The notes: generated from the letters alone by a model not told the origin. A DNA stretch of 64,000 nucleotides from Diadema setosum (GCA_033980235.1 CM067074.1:35604723-35668722), one strand, 5' to 3'. Numbered from the stretch's first letter, positions 1 through 11,654 are shown. Numbers and translations are program-made.

Positions 1-106
1 GCTTTGGATGGCCGCTGTAGACAGGTTTGATCGTTTTTTTTTTTGTATGTATTTGAATATGCATGATGCTTGGAAAGACACGGGGTTTGTCTCTCCTGTG
101 CATTAA

Positions 107-490
107 AGGGTGTGTACAGTTCTGGTCGAGGTGAGGATTTAGCTTTTAACGTTTTGCGAGATATTCAGAAACCACTCTATGAGATGTCAAAGAGCATGTA
201 GTTCTAAGGGGTATCAAAAGTTTATTTGATGAAAATCGGTTTTGAAATTGCCGAGATATCCAAAAACAAGGTGAAACAAAGAGATCCTAATAAAGTTGTG
301 GCATGTCGCCTTTTATTATTAGCACTTTTTTTGGATATCTCAGCCATTTGAAAACCAATTTTAATCAAATAAACGTTGAATCCTTCTTAAAATTACATGC
401 TCTTTCATATTTCATAAGAGGCTTTTCATTATCTCACTTAGGAATGTTGACAACATGAATCCCCACCTCAACCAGTACTGTACAGTCCCT
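107..490. mobile_element. TTAA-bounded foldback MITE, family A copy 1
   Basis: The inverted ends AGGGTGTGTACAGTTCTGG and the complement of CCAGTACTGTACAGTCCCT are flanked by TTAA (103-106 and 491-494). The two halves fold back nearly along the whole length. The TTAA target is a piggyBac-superfamily trait, so I infer mobilisation by such a transposase. It is non-coding. Confidence 0.82.
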
Positions 491-641
491 TTAATGGTTT
501 TCTCTCGTGACTAGTGCCTTACACTAACAATCATTATGGAAGGTTGTTGTATGACGCAAAGAGTGAAAAGGTGAATAGGATGTTTGTATCCAGCTTAGAA
601 CTCATCGAAAAAAATGATGAAATCTGAAACTGGATGAAGAT

Positions 642-807
642 ATGAAAACTGTTTCAAATGATTATCAACACTCAGCACTTGATGCGACTGAGGGGCTTTC
701 TGCTGGCATGATTTTCACATCGGAGCCGTCTTCAACCTCAAGCGGCGCCACAAACCAAAGTTTGTCACACCTAGCAAGACCAAGCAGAGAATGCCCCACG
801 GAGAAAG
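642..807 (+). CDS. Possible upstream exon of the lectin gene (Ser/Thr-rich linker)
   Basis: The frame ending SRECPTEK|G at 807 is followed by GTAAAT, a passable donor, and ends in phase 1. That phase fits the next exon at 6206, creating codon G+CG between PTEK and SNVSCQPGW. The encoded stretch is rich in Ser, Thr and Gly (TSEPSSTSSGATNQSLSH), as linkers before lectin domains often are. The frame is open only from about 615. It has no signal peptide and no clear acceptor, and 642 is just its first Met. It may instead be chance open sequence. Confidence 0.3.
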
Positions 808-2101
808 GTAAATTGATGTATGGTTATAACAATAACGACACCTGTTGTAGTAATAATGTAGAAGCTTGGTTGTAAAACAGCTGTAGTTATGACCATGATG
901 ATGAAAAGGATAGTAGTAATAATAGCGGAAGGCCACGTTACTATACTGTCAATAACCAATAACTGCCATCACCATTATGATCAATGTTGCCATCAGTTGT
1001 GGTAGTAGTCTGCTCAGCTTTGTACAGTACCAATTTTCGTGAGCTGCTTGTAATACCATATGTACCCCCCCCCCAAAAAAAAAAACAACAAAAAACAAAA
1101 AACAACTACAACCGGATTTTAGCATTGATTACTTCCAATACGATTAAACTAACTGCATGCTATTTCAGGGTCTTAAAATATAACATCTTAACTCTATTTT
1201 GCGAAAGCCCCATTCAATGTGGTTATTTGGTCACAGAGAAGTATGAATTGTTGTGAAGCACGTTATCGGGCTAATTCTTCCAAGTTTAGCACTTGAATGC
1301 TCTCGGAACTGCATAATATCATTAATGTGTCAACACAACGGACAAAACTTGGAGAGAAGGGATTCCTGACATGCTCTACAAAAATCCTCTTTTCTCTTTG
1401 ACTACCAAAGCAAATCGAATGGGGTTTTCTGTAGGATGTGTGTAATAAGTTTAACTTTCATACCCTGAAATTATATTTGGATTGGTTCACTGGTTTGAAA
1501 AGTATCGTTGCAGAGGGTTCCGTTGTATTCTCCCTTTTTTTTTGGGGGGGGGGGGACATCACGGTATAATGGGAAGGGAGTAAAAGTTGAGAATAGAAAG
1601 GAGTTAACGACTTCAGAATGATACATGTATGATGAGCCTACAGACAAAAAGACACACATACACATATGCCGAAAACCATACACATAAACACACAGACCCA
1701 CAGACACACAGGTCCATGGATTCATAAACAGACTATTATGACAATAAACATAACCTCTATCATTTTTGTTGATAGTAGTGAGAATTAGTCAAGACGTTCT
1801 ATTCAGAGTGTATAATGATTAGACCCATCATCTCCATACAGTAGACCCATCATCTCCATACAGTACTTTCTTTTGTTTTTTTTTTTTGGGGGGGGGGGAG
1901 GAGATAGTCTCCTCACTAAAATTGGCAACTGTAGTTGTATTTTCATTGCATATCAAACATTGGGGGAAGACTATGTGGGCTGGTTTCTCATTAATAGACC
2001 GTTTCTGTAAGTTATATGGGTGTTTATTTTCAAAACGCATAGTAAAGAAGCATTTCAGTCAGGGATTTACAAGGCGTTGCCTTGTCCGGCATCGTGGAGC
2101 T
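808..2101 (+). other. Gene-free stretch
   Basis: Nothing coding is visible. It holds a C-run/A-run (about 1067-1085), two T-run/G-run junctions (1535-1555 and 1879-1898) and a 22 bp direct duplication (GTAGACCCATCATCTCCATA at about 1820-1863). Confidence 0.6.
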
Positions 2102-2105
2102 TTAA

Positions 2106-3464
2106 AGAGGAAATCCAGTCCAAATATAAGTTAGCCTGATAAGAAAGTTAAATTTTACGAGTACAAAGATACAAATTGGACTGAAATCGCATGAAAAATA
2201 ACGAAGGTATGAAATTTTGAAGTTTTTGATAATTTCTCCAAAACAGTTCTTGTACAGTGGGTGTGAATATGCAAATGAGTGAACTAACCATGTCATATTG
2301 TCATAATTGTACAATGATCGTGTCAAAAAAAAAAAAAATAATGGCGAAAATCTAATGTTTCTGTCAGTGAAATCTGAAACATGACGTTATTCCTGGTTGA
2401 ATAACTTCGAAATAGTGATCAGTTAGAGACTCGTGCATAATTGTGTTTGAATGAAAAACAGTAAATTTCAGAATTTTATGTATAATCTGTATGGTAAGTT
2501 GTAAGGGAATGACATGCTCCATTTGCCATTTGCATAAATGTGACCCGCTACAACAAAAAGGTCCTAAAGTCGCGCACGGTCGAAGCCGTGAAAATCGAGT
2601 TTGAAGTCAGAGCATCATAATTGGTCAAAACTTACGATTTTCTGATTATGACATATTATGGGAGTCTGACATGTCTTCTATCATCTGTCGAAATTTTGAA
2701 GCAAAATGATGAAAGGAAAGACCAAAAAATAGCGTTTTTCTGGGCCATGTTTTTGGCGTTTCAACCAAGCAGAAACCGGTTCGAAAATTTGGATTGAGCG
2801 CCACAGACAGGCTCCGCCCCTAACAACGACCGGAGTGATCTTATTGGTCAGTTTGCTGCTTGCCGCTAACCGAAGCGTGAAGCTCGCACACGGCCAAGTC
2901 GACTGGTGCGTGCGGGCGGGGTGCGCTATGCCCAGCCGCTTCTCCTGGCATCCTGGTCACTGATTGGTCGGTGAGGAGACCGCCGACGCTGTGCTTGAAT
3001 GAGCATTTCGGGGGTTGCTAGGGTTTACCTTCTATTGTCCGGAGGTGAAAACTGACAACGTGCCCCTTGATCGCGTTTGCGTCGCAAGGAAAACTTTTAG
3101 GGCCCTTTTCTCGAAACAGTGATTTCCTATACGTCTCGACATGCTCTCTTTTAAACATCGATATCTCCGCACCCGATTATTTTCATAGGATGTGTTATAT
3201 ATCAAATTAAAGCAGAAAGATTAGGGAATTTTGTCATGCCATTTTCAAATAATCGACCTCACCCGACTTTAGGATCATTTTGTTGTAGCGGGTCACAAAT
3301 TTTCATATTGACTGTTCAAGAACTGTTTCCCCCATGAATAGCGAAACTTCAATATATCATAACTTCATTATATCTCACCCGATTTCGATCAAATGTATAC
3401 CGTTGAACTCGAAATATTTTACTCTTCTTATCAGACTAACCTATATTTGGACTGAATTTCCCCT
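2106..3464. mobile_element. TTAA-bounded element with 60 bp inverted ends
   Basis: The ends share an inverted repeat of about 60 bp (GAAATCCAGTCCAAATATAA against TATATTTGGACTGAATTTCC). TTAA flanks it at 2102-2105 and 3465-3468. It carries a second element at 2540-3296. There is no ORF. Confidence 0.78.
2540..3296. mobile_element. Nested element, GTGACCCGCTACAACAAAA ends
   Basis: Inverted ends of about 32 bp start GTGACCCGCTACAACAAAA and are flanked by AAAT on both sides (2536-2539 and 3297-3300). The middle is GC-richer than its surroundings, and I see no coding potential. It inserted into the element 2106-3464. Confidence 0.78.
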
Positions 3465-3802
3465 TTAAGGTTAATAAAGGAAACCAAAACCCAAAGAGAA
3501 ATGTGGATTGAGTAAAAGCAGAAACATTAGTAGAACACATAAGTGAAAGTTAGAGGAAAATCGAACAATCGATTCAAAGGTTATGAATTTAAAAAGTTTT
3601 TGTTTTGGAGCCACTGGATAGGACGACTACTTGAGTTTGTGACAATTTTGTACACAACAATAAAGAAAATAACAATAAAGAAAATGATATAAAGAAAATT
3701 CAACATCCTTTCACTTTCCTGGCTTAATGAAAGAACACTTGACTATAAACCGCTTTTAGAAAGCAGGGGAAATTACTTCCATCCTTAACATGGCTAGTAT
3801 TA

Positions 3803-3841
<39 letters not shown>

Positions 3842-4355
3842 AAAAGGTCTTTATTCGAATAAAATCTGAGTCGGCGACTAAAAGTCGAATTACACAGATA
3901 TACAGAGATTATACAGCAAAACAGATGAATTAATAACATAGTCATAATACATTAAAAAAGAAAAAATTACATTACATTCAAACATTCTGTATACACAACT
4001 AATACATTTTTAACACTAGAGATTGTCATATAAATGCAAAAAGAAAAAAAATGAATGCACATTTTATGAACAGTGGCGGTACACTCATTTTTTCTCACAG
4101 AAAAAAAGAAGAGAAGGAAGAAACACTCAGGACTACACAACTCATTGTCGGAAAAAAAATGTGAGCTCTTCTACAGATACAAAAGGGAGTACAGGAGTTT
4201 GCAGTGTGGTTGGAAAGACGCGTCAACAACCTACACTATACATTCCACAAATACTTGCAGTAACACTATTTGGTTGGTGAGGCAATCATCCCTCTCCCCC
4301 GTAATGTACACACTTTCACTACACACACATGTCTAAAGCATTTCTCACTGGCATA

Positions 4356-4400
<45 letters not shown>

Positions 4401-5519
4401 ATGCACACATACAATACTGTACATTGATCTGTAGATCGCATATCTGTCTAACACCCACAAACGCGCATGAGCATAAAGACAGTGCACATGCTCAATGTAC
4501 AATATGTACACACTCACATTCACGCGCACACATTTAGATACATATACGTTCACACAGGGAAAACACACACACACACATATTGCAGCTACAAACACACACA
4601 CACATACATTAACTCACACACACACACACAAGCACCGTTATACCCACACGACCACACCCAGCACACGCCCATACAATGTACCTGTGCTAAGTGCACGTTT
4701 AAAAACAGACCCACCTATTGTACATTGTGTGAATGTCTAACAACTATCCCAAAAACTAAAAAAATGCAATATATCGCCTCATTACCTCTGTAAACAGAAA
4801 ATCTGCATTCTTTACAGCCGGGTATACCTTAAAATGCAGCAGCCTTTGAACAAATAATATAACTACAAAAAAAAATTATCCACAAAAAATTTGACTTTGA
4901 GTGCGGTGTGGAAAAAGTGGGGTTTCCTAGCATGCATAAAATACATAAAAATTTCCTAATCAAATGTATCATTTGTCATCCCTACCCACCACGCTGCGAA
5001 CTCCTATACATATAACTATAAGACTAAATTTACCAACACATTAGACAGCACTGAGAATAAAAAACTCTACTAAGAGTCATTGCAATAATAATCATTCAGT
5101 ATATCAATAAAATACGGTATTGCACTTTTCTTAAACCGATCAGTTTTACAATGCAGTTGAGAATATTTTGTAGCATTTCTTAAATTGATTTTAACATCTC
5201 TTTGATCCGGTAACCACAATGAATGATTGGGATGTTTTTCTAACTGCAGAGCAAAATCTAAACACAATTTCCTTCTCCTTTCTTTTAAAGATAATAAACT
5301 GCACACTTGTAAGGCCACATCATATGTAATATAATTACAACCTAATATGATTTTCAATACACGTTTTTGAATCTTTTCTATTTCCTCTGTGTGTTTTTTT
5401 TGTCAGACTCGAATGAAAAAGTGGGGCACAATATTCTAAAATTGGTCTGATATATCCTGTATACTATATTAAGTTGATGGAATGTGTAATTTTCATGAAA
5501 AATGAATTTTTGTCGAATT
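3803..5519 (-). pseudogene. L2/CR1-like LINE, 3' end of RT plus 3' UTR
   Basis: On the minus strand, frames from about 5510 to 5070 encode FHENYTFHQLNIVY, then EKIQKRVLKIILGCNYITY, LSLKERRRKLCLDFA and RFKKSAIPYFIDILN. These are the thumb and C-terminal region of a non-LTR reverse transcriptase of the L2/CR1 type. A ~1.2 kb 3' UTR follows and ends in a tetranucleotide tail, (ATTG)n on the + strand at 3803-3842, as in L2-like elements. It is 5' truncated and frameshifted, and contains the (TC)n/(AC)n runs at 4353-4640. Confidence 0.7.
4353..4640. repeat. (TC)n/(AC)n microsatellite cluster
   Basis: A (TC)n run passes into (AC)n at about 4353-4402, with further AC-rich runs to 4640. Frames across it are low complexity and non-coding. 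Confidence 0.9.
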
Positions 5520-5984
5520 CTTTTTTTTTTATATATTGTTGTCCACACATGAATTCTAGTAGTCTCTTTATCCAGTCACTAAAACGCCAAGACTTTCACT
5601 GACGTTATCTACTAATGTTGCTTTTTAGGTTTTGGTCTTTGATTTTTTAAGGGCAACTTTTGTGAACAAAGCATGCATATGATCTGAATGCATTACAGAA
5701 CTGGTATATTGTTAACAATCCAAAAATACAGATATTTATCAGTCTGAGAGAGAACGAGTGACAATACATAAGCCTTAGAATGTGTTGCTGATCAAAAGAT
5801 CACTTATACATGTACAGTAAACGATTTATATAGCGGTTTTTTTTTTTTTTTACAATTCTTCAACAAAAATCAAAGCGGAATGTGGCTAAATGGCGGAATA
5901 TAACTTAAAATGAATTGTGATGAAATATGATATCTACACTAAAAAAGATAAACATTGTGTTAAACAGAAACTGCGACAAATTAC

Positions 5985-6180
5985 TGAAAGGTGTTTGTTT
6001 GTTTGTTTGTTTGTTTGTTAGTTCATTTTTTGAGAGCTGAGCAGTTACAAAAGGTTCAACTTCAGCAGCAACAGATTACTAAAAGGTGTTTGTTTGTTTG
6101 TTTGCTTGTTTGTTTGTTTGTTTTTTGTTTTTTTTTTGTTTTTTTTTTTAGAGAGAGCTGAGGAGTAATAAAAGTTTCAA
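5985..6180. repeat. Tandem duplication with (GTTT)n runs
   Basis: A unit of about 90 bp occurs twice: ACTGAAAGGTGTTTG, a (GTTT)n run, a poly-T stretch, GAGAGCTGAG and a TTCAACTT end. The second copy runs up to the acceptor of lectin exon 6206, so its T-rich end serves as the polypyrimidine region. Confidence 0.75.
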
Positions 6181-6205
6181 CTTTGTCTAATTTGATAAAA
6201 TACAG

Positions 6206-6376
6206 CGTCAAACGTATCTTGCCAACCAGGCTGGCGACCTTTCTGCAATTCGTGCTACAAGCTGTTCGATATCAAACTAACCTGGTCAAAGGCAAAAGTT
6301 GTATGCAGAGAATTTGGGAGCTCCTCAAACTTAGCCAGCATCCATTCAGACGAAGAACAGAGATTTATCGAGAATG
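6206..6376 (+). CDS. C-type lectin gene, exon 1 of CTLD-1
   Basis: This exon encodes the N-terminal third of a C-type lectin domain, a calcium-dependent carbohydrate-binding fold usually found outside the cell. Read in phase 1 after the acceptor TACAG (6201-6205), it gives the typical CTLD opening SCQPGWRPFCNSCYKLF, then TWSKAKVVC (helix 1 with the conserved Cys) and LASIHSDEEQRFIEN (helix 2 and the sheet before loop 1). The donor is G|GTAAGC at 6377. It is 171 nt long, exactly the length of the matching exon of the second domain at 22144, and ends in phase 1, joining to 10558 as codon G+AA. A longer overlapping ORF in another frame is a shadow. Domain identity is secure. The full gene structure upstream is not. 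Confidence 0.88.
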
Positions 6377-6480
6377 GTAAGCCTCTATTTTGTGCGCAAA
6401 TTAAAATGAATATAATCCCACAAGGCCTGTCGGCGTAGTGTCCATATCATGATACTGGTGCCAGTGTACTATGTGTTTAA

Positions 6481-7035
6481 AGGACAAGTTCACCTTCATA
6501 GACATGTGGGTTGAGTGAATGCAGCAATATTGGTAGAGCACCTCATTGACAGTTTGAGGAAAATCGGACAATCGGTTCAAAAGTCATGAATTTTTGAAGT
6601 TTCTGCTCACTCAAGGCTGGATGAGAAGACTACTATAGCTTGTGATGTCACATGAGTACAACTATATAAGGAAAGAATAAAGGAAATTCAACATATTTTC
6701 ACTTTTCTCGCATAACAAAAGAACACTTGACTTCTCTCTTTCAGAAGGCAGGGGTGATAATATTACCCTTAACATATGTCAGTAACAAGTCGAAGAAATG
6801 TGCACTTTATTCAAAAAGTAAAGTTTTGTGAAATTCTCTTTTTATTTTCTTTATATGGTTGTACGCATATGACATCATACACTGTAGTAGTCTTCTCATC
6901 CAGCAGTGACTACGCAGATACTTTAAAATCAATAACTTTTGAACGGATTGTCCAATTTTCCCCAAACTTTCACTGTGTTCTACTAATATTGTTGCATTCA
7001 CTCAATCCACATGTATATGAAGGTGGACTTGTCCT
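6481..7035. mobile_element. Family C foldback MITE, full copy
   Basis: The ends AGGACAAGTTCACCTTCATA and its complement near 7016-7035 fold back. The flanks are TTAA (6477-6480) and TTAT. The interior matches the copy at 7692 with moderate divergence. Confidence 0.75.
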
Positions 7036-7039
7036 TTAT

Positions 7040-7505
7040 CAAAGGGACACGAAACCCAATACATGTGCATTGAGTAAATCCACATACAATATCAATAGAA
7101 CGCATTGGTGGTTTAAGTTTGACGAAAATAGGACAGCCCCTTGAAAAGTTAGCCATTTTTGAAGTTGCGGTGCTTTCATCGCTGGATGAGAGGACCACTA
7201 CAGTTCGTAACGTCACATATACGGAAAAGGAAATTTAAAAAAAAAATGTAAAGAGAACTCCCGAAAGTTTTGTCTTATGAAAAGACACACATGCCTTTAA
7301 CTTTTTACCGACATACGTAGGTAAAGACTAGTATTATTCCCTCTGCTTTCTGACACACGTAACTCAAGCGCTCCGTCATCCTAGAAAAGTGAAAATATGT
7401 TGACTTTTTCTTCATATCCAACTATGGCTGCACCAAAAGTGTAAGAATCTATCATTTTGAACGGGGTTGCGAAATTTTCCTCAAACTTTCACAAGCACAC
7501 TTAAA
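7040..7505. mobile_element. Diverged family C MITE, truncated
   Basis: It directly abuts the previous copy and keeps the recognisable order of family C (AGGGACACGAAACCC, TTGAGTAAA, CGAAAATAGGACA, then GATGAGAGGACCACTAC and the inverted half). The right end is lost near an (AC)n run at 7525-7555. Confidence 0.6.
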
Positions 7506-7691
7506 AAAACCCCAAACTAACAAACACACACACACACACACATACATACACACAATATCGCTCAAAGTCAATGATGCAGCGATTTCATGTAAAGCATACA
7601 GACTAAAATTTATCTAAACACTTACGTCAGGACGTGATGTGACGTCAAACGCTACTCAGTGATTATACGTTGCCTGACTAGATCCCTTTAA

Positions 7692-8249
7692 AGGAAACCC
7701 AAACCCCAAGAGAAATGTGGCTTGAGTAAAAGCAGCAACATTAGTAGAGCACATTAGTGAAAGTTTGAGGGAAATCCGACAATCAATACAAAAGTTATTA
7801 ATTTTTAAAGTTTTGATGTTGTATATAATGACTGGATAAGGAGACTACCAGAGTTCATGACGTCATGTGTGGACAACAATGTAAAAAGAAAATAAAAGAA
7901 TTGCACACACACACACAAAAATCATTTTTTCATGAAAATTACACGTTCCATCAACTTGATACAAGCACCAATGTTAAGGGTAGTATTGAGAATCCCTTGC
8001 TTTCTGAAAGTAGTTAGTGAAGTGCTCTTTCAGAAAAGTGAAAGCATGTTGAATTTTCTTTATATTGTTGTCCACATGTGATGTCATAAACTCAAGTAGT
8101 CTCCTTAGCCAGTGGTTTCATCACCAAAACATTTAAAATTCATAACATTTGCATCGATTGTCCGATTTTCCTGAAACTTTCACTGATATGTTCTAGTAAT
8201 CTTTGACGCAATCGTGCTCTACATTGCTCTTTGGGTTTGGGTTTCCTTT
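7692..8249. mobile_element. Family C foldback MITE with LINE scrap
   Basis: The left end is preceded by TTAA (7688-7691), and the inverted right end GGGTTTGGGTTTCCT closes near 8249. At 7921-7967 a piece equivalent to the FHENYTFHQL part of the LINE at 5510 interrupts the loop, with the same junction to MITE sequence as there. Confidence 0.7.
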
Positions 8250-8261
8250 CCTATTATCTTA

Positions 8262-8605
8262 CAGGGCCGGCACACTGTTTTCAAAAGTGTGCGGGCCCAC
8301 TACCGGGTTTCATGAGCTAACAAGCAAAAAAGAAGAAGAAGAAGAAGAAAAAAAAAAAGGTTCTCAGCTCATCTCTCCCCGTCCACTTCCGGGTTTCTTC
8401 AGCTAACAAGCAAAAAAATAATAATAAAAAAAAAGGTCCTCAGCTCATTCTCTCCCCTCCCATTGTAGTGCCTCTTACGTACTTCCGGGTTGAAAAAAGT
8501 GTGGGGGCCCAAAGTAATGACACCTTATGTATTCCTTTGTATGGTGCACAAAAAGTGTGGGGGCCCGAGCCCCCACGGCCCCCACGGCTGCGCCGCCCCT
8601 GTCAT
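8262..8605 (+). repeat. Composite dispersed repeat with ~95 bp tandem units
   Basis: Two similar units (CGGGTTTC, AGCTAACAAGCAAAAAA, GGTCCTCAGCTCAT, CTCCCC) are followed by twice-repeated AAAAAGTGTGGGGGCCC and a GC-rich end. A related fragment occurs at 29360. It is non-coding. Confidence 0.65.
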
Positions 8606-8780
8606 ACCTCATCCTCTCTACATGGCGGATCTATTTGAAGTGTGTTTAACCTCTTGTTTCAGCGTTTTGCTTCCATAATATCATTTTCATACTTATTCTC
8701 ATACTTTGAATTCGTTATGAACTTTATTATAGCTAATACTCGTATTCATATTCATGACATTTTTCCGTCGAGATGTTTTC

Positions 8781-9022
8781 ATTGCAACTGATTGACAAAT
8801 TGCCCTACATCGACGTAAATAAGCACTAAATTGATCAGTGTATTAGTAGTAGCCATGATAAAAAAATCATGGGCATACATCCTCAAGCAGGATTCGAACC
8901 CACCTGCTCGAGTATGTACGCCCATGATTTTTTTTTTTTATCATGGCTACTACTAATACACTAATCAATTCAGTGCTTATTTACGTCGATGTGTATAGGG
9001 CAATTTGACAATAAGTTGCAAT
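8781..9022. mobile_element. 242 bp hairpin with a Pol III B-box-like centre
   Basis: Arms of about 90 bp (ATTGCAACT...GTAGCCATGATAAAAAA) are inverted copies around a centre at about 8900. On the minus strand the centre contains GGTTCGAATCC (8890-8900), which fits the tRNA T-loop / B-box consensus, inside a small stem. No A box or full tRNA fold is present. Confidence 0.75.
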
Positions 9023-9084
9023 TCTCATATTCTCGTGTACTTACTCGTCAGCCTTTTGTTTTTGTTTTTTACTTTGTTCTTATT

Positions 9085-9180
9085 CTCTTTCTTCTTCTCC
9101 TCCTCCTCTTCCTCCACCTTCTCCGCCTTCTTCTTTTTCATCTTTTCTCTTCTTTTACTTCTTTTACCCTCTGTACCTTG
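9085..9180 (+). repeat. Polypyrimidine (CTT/CTC)n tract
   Basis: A strand-asymmetric C/T-rich run. Open frames across it on both strands are low-complexity shadows. Confidence 0.85.
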
Positions 9181-10557
9181 CTTATTTAAGCTTTTATCTA
9201 GTAACTTCTTTCGTATGTTGTGTCCTATCTCCATTGCGAGGTGAATTCACATTGGCATTTCTTTCCTGGAATCGTAATATCAAGCTTTGCTTCGGCAATT
9301 CAGTTCAATTCTATTCAGTTTATTTATTTTAATTCTTCTTCTTACAACAAACCATAACACAGAATAAATCACGAATTATATCATGAACGTATACATTCGA
9401 CTTTGCAAAGGATAAATGATAAAGATAAAGATATGCATGCATGATGGCAAAAATATAAAGTTATGCTTCAGTTGAGAAAAACAAAGAATTGAGATGTCCA
9501 CTAAAATGCAAGCTTGTATAAGTACTGTGAACCTCTCAAAAATATCGTATGAAATACTGAATCGCAAATATTTAGCACAAACATAATGTCAGACAGGACG
9601 GAACAAAACAGGAGAAACACAACAACATGACACGACTTGACAGGGATGGAGAGAATGGAGGGATGGAAGGAGAGAAAGAAAGAAATGAGAATGCCAACAC
9701 GCTGAACAGGCCGGGGGGAAACGGAAGACTGAGGGAATTGTAGTTCCTTAGTATTTCACATCTTACTGAGAGTAGTCTCTTAATATGTAGATCTTGTATG
9801 CTAGTGCACTTTCTAGTCATGAACCACTGTATATTCTTTTCTGTAAATATCTTGTTTGTTTGTCCTTTTTTCAGTAAATTATGATGTATTACGTCATTGT
9901 AAATTGCAACATTAAAATAAACGTGCTGGAACTGCTCCACTGAGTCACGAGTGTAAGATCGTAAGATTTTAATCGTTTTATTCAAATCAATTAAAAAAAC
10001 GAGATCACTTGCCTCAACTTGTTTTTCCCGTTCTTTAGTTAAGGAATTATGTAACTGTGCAAATTATAGTGTATTAATATGGATGATAGGGCTCCATCTA
10101 TTGGAAGTCAACCCTGCCTTGTAATAGTTATGTAGGCAGGGTAATATCGTTGGACAGGGTTCACAATTTCCAGAGCGCAGTGATCTTGTATTTGTTACTG
10201 TACTCACAGAGAAAAGAAACACATGTACAAAATTAAAAACCAAACCTAACCTATTAAACCAAACATATCCATGAATGTTGACGACATTTTTTGATGGCAA
10301 TCATAGCAATGGCAAAAGGTATCAGCAAAGTCAGGGATAATAGCGGTGATTACAAGACATACAACATTGTACAATGTACCCAATAACTTGTAATAAAAAA
10401 AGAAAAAAGAAAGAAGTGAACTAGCTTTGATAGGGAGTTTCAAGTGGACATCATCAGCGTCTTTCATCTGACCCAAAAAACGAAAAACTGTGTAATTGGG
10501 TCTCGTAGCCGGGCAGTTAGTTCTTGTTACCATCTGATTATTTGGCTTTTTATGCAG
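9181..10557 (+). other. Gene-free intron stretch
   Basis: AT-rich intron sequence between lectin exons. Frames up to about 137 codons exist, but they lack motifs or composition that I trust. Confidence 0.5.
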
Positions 10558-10655
10558 AAATGCGTGCAAGAGATACGGAGGTAGCGTGGATTGGTTTGAA
10601 TGACAAAAAACAAGAGGGCGTTTTCGAATGGAGCGACGGAACTAACTCTAATAGT
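10558..10655 (+). CDS. C-type lectin gene, exon 2 of CTLD-1
   Basis: This is the middle exon of the first C-type lectin domain. It follows the acceptor TATGCAG and encodes EVAWIGLNDKKQEGVFEW and then SDGT. The WIGL motif is the most conserved core strand of the CTLD fold. The E-W-SDG stretch leads into the long loop that carries the calcium and sugar site. It starts in phase 1 and ends in phase 0 at AGT|GTGAGT, matching the matching exon at 25237. An ATG upstream of 10558 in the same frame lies in the intron and is not a start. The intron before it is 4.2 kb and the one after it is 10.7 kb, and the latter contains a GPCR pseudogene. Confidence 0.88.
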
Positions 10656-11388
10656 GTGAGTATACCTCTTATTACATGCTTCCCCATTCCCCCATCCCAG
10701 GATCGCAGTCCTTCTTTAATTTTATACCGTTCACATTCACCCAATTAAAGCTAAAAAAAAAAAAAAATCTCGAATTTTGAAACGCGATAATTCGTGTGTG
10801 AACAGACAGGCACACACACAACACACAAACAAGCAATAGGTATGATACTAAATAGGAATGCACAATAATAGTTAGTCATCGGGATCCTCATCGCAATGCT
10901 GAAATCGACCCCGCTTGATTATCATTTTTTGAAACATCACGAGAATTTGTTCTGACCGTCGGGTGTGACTGTATGAGCTGTAGACGAAGACATGAGATTT
11001 GTTTGTTTGTTGTTGTTGTTGTTTTTCGTCTCATAATGCAACTCGCAAGAGTAGGTCCGCACACTCGGATTCTCGTAGTCATGTTCAGGTCATTCTTGGT
11101 AGGTTTTTTTTTCAAATATTTTTCCCGCGTGTGGGAAAGGTGGAAGACAGGTTTCCAAGATTTGTATACAGTTAGTATGTGACATGTACACGCATTGTAG
11201 TCATAATACATCTGCAAGTAGGGTAACCCCAGGGCGCTCCTTGTACACAGTTATACCGAACGCTTTGCGTTTGGGCTGGTCGCAGTTACAAGTAGGGCTA
11301 CTTAAACATGAATGTGTACAATTTTGTATACGACATGCACACGTGCGTTTCATGCACTACACAGTGCATGATTATATAATTCTGATCG

Positions 11389-11566
11389 CAGGGCTGCCAA
11401 CATTGGAAACTACTTGAGAGTGAGACTCCCATAGGCCAATGCTATAATTTCGGAGTCAAAATGAGTGAGATCAATAGAAATGCATGCAAATGAAATAAAG
11501 TTTTAGAGTGAGAAAGGACCAAAATGAGTGAGTCTCACTCTCAGTGAGTGAGAGTTGGCAGCCCTG
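11389..11566. mobile_element. hAT-like MITE (CAGGG ends)
   Basis: The ends CAGGGCTGCCAAC and GTTGGCAGCCCTG are perfect inverted repeats, and the flanks carry TGATCG (11383-11388 and 11567-11572). CAGGG ends are typical of hAT elements, whose duplications are usually 8 bp. Here six bases match. The interior has GAGTGAG repeats. Confidence 0.75.
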
Positions 11567-11654
11567 TGATCGAGTTGTAGCACGGTAAGCATGTATTTCG
11601 CTAGTGCTTTACAATTACTGAATGCATCGTCGGCTATCACTGAACGTTAGTATA

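Larger units (their letters stand above)
3478..5646. mobile_element. Family C foldback MITE split by a LINE
   Basis: The left half (3478-3802) starts AGGAAACCAAAACCCAAAG. The right half (about 5520-5646) ends with the inverted counterpart next to TTAA (5647-5650). Other copies at 6481, 7692 and 50104 show the intact arrangement. LINE sequence occupies the centre. In the copy at 7692 a ~45 bp piece of the same LINE sits at the same internal site. Confidence 0.65.

Noticed and set aside
4266..4793. ORFs of 81-111 codons on both strands
   Set aside because: They are Thr/His or Val/Cys translations of (AC)n-rich DNA inside a LINE 3' UTR.
8880..8905. tRNA gene
   Set aside because: Only a T-arm-like B-box is present inside a hairpin. 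There is no A box, anticodon arm or acceptor stem.
9572..9985. 137-codon minus-strand ORF
   Set aside because: It has no recognisable motif and a low-complexity Ser/Pro/Phe end from a GGAGAG-rich stretch. Not supported as a gene.
10524..10748. A 74-codon ORF starting at the upstream Met
   Set aside because: The lectin motif is real, but the 5' part is intron before the acceptor at 10557 and the 3' part runs past the donor at 10656.
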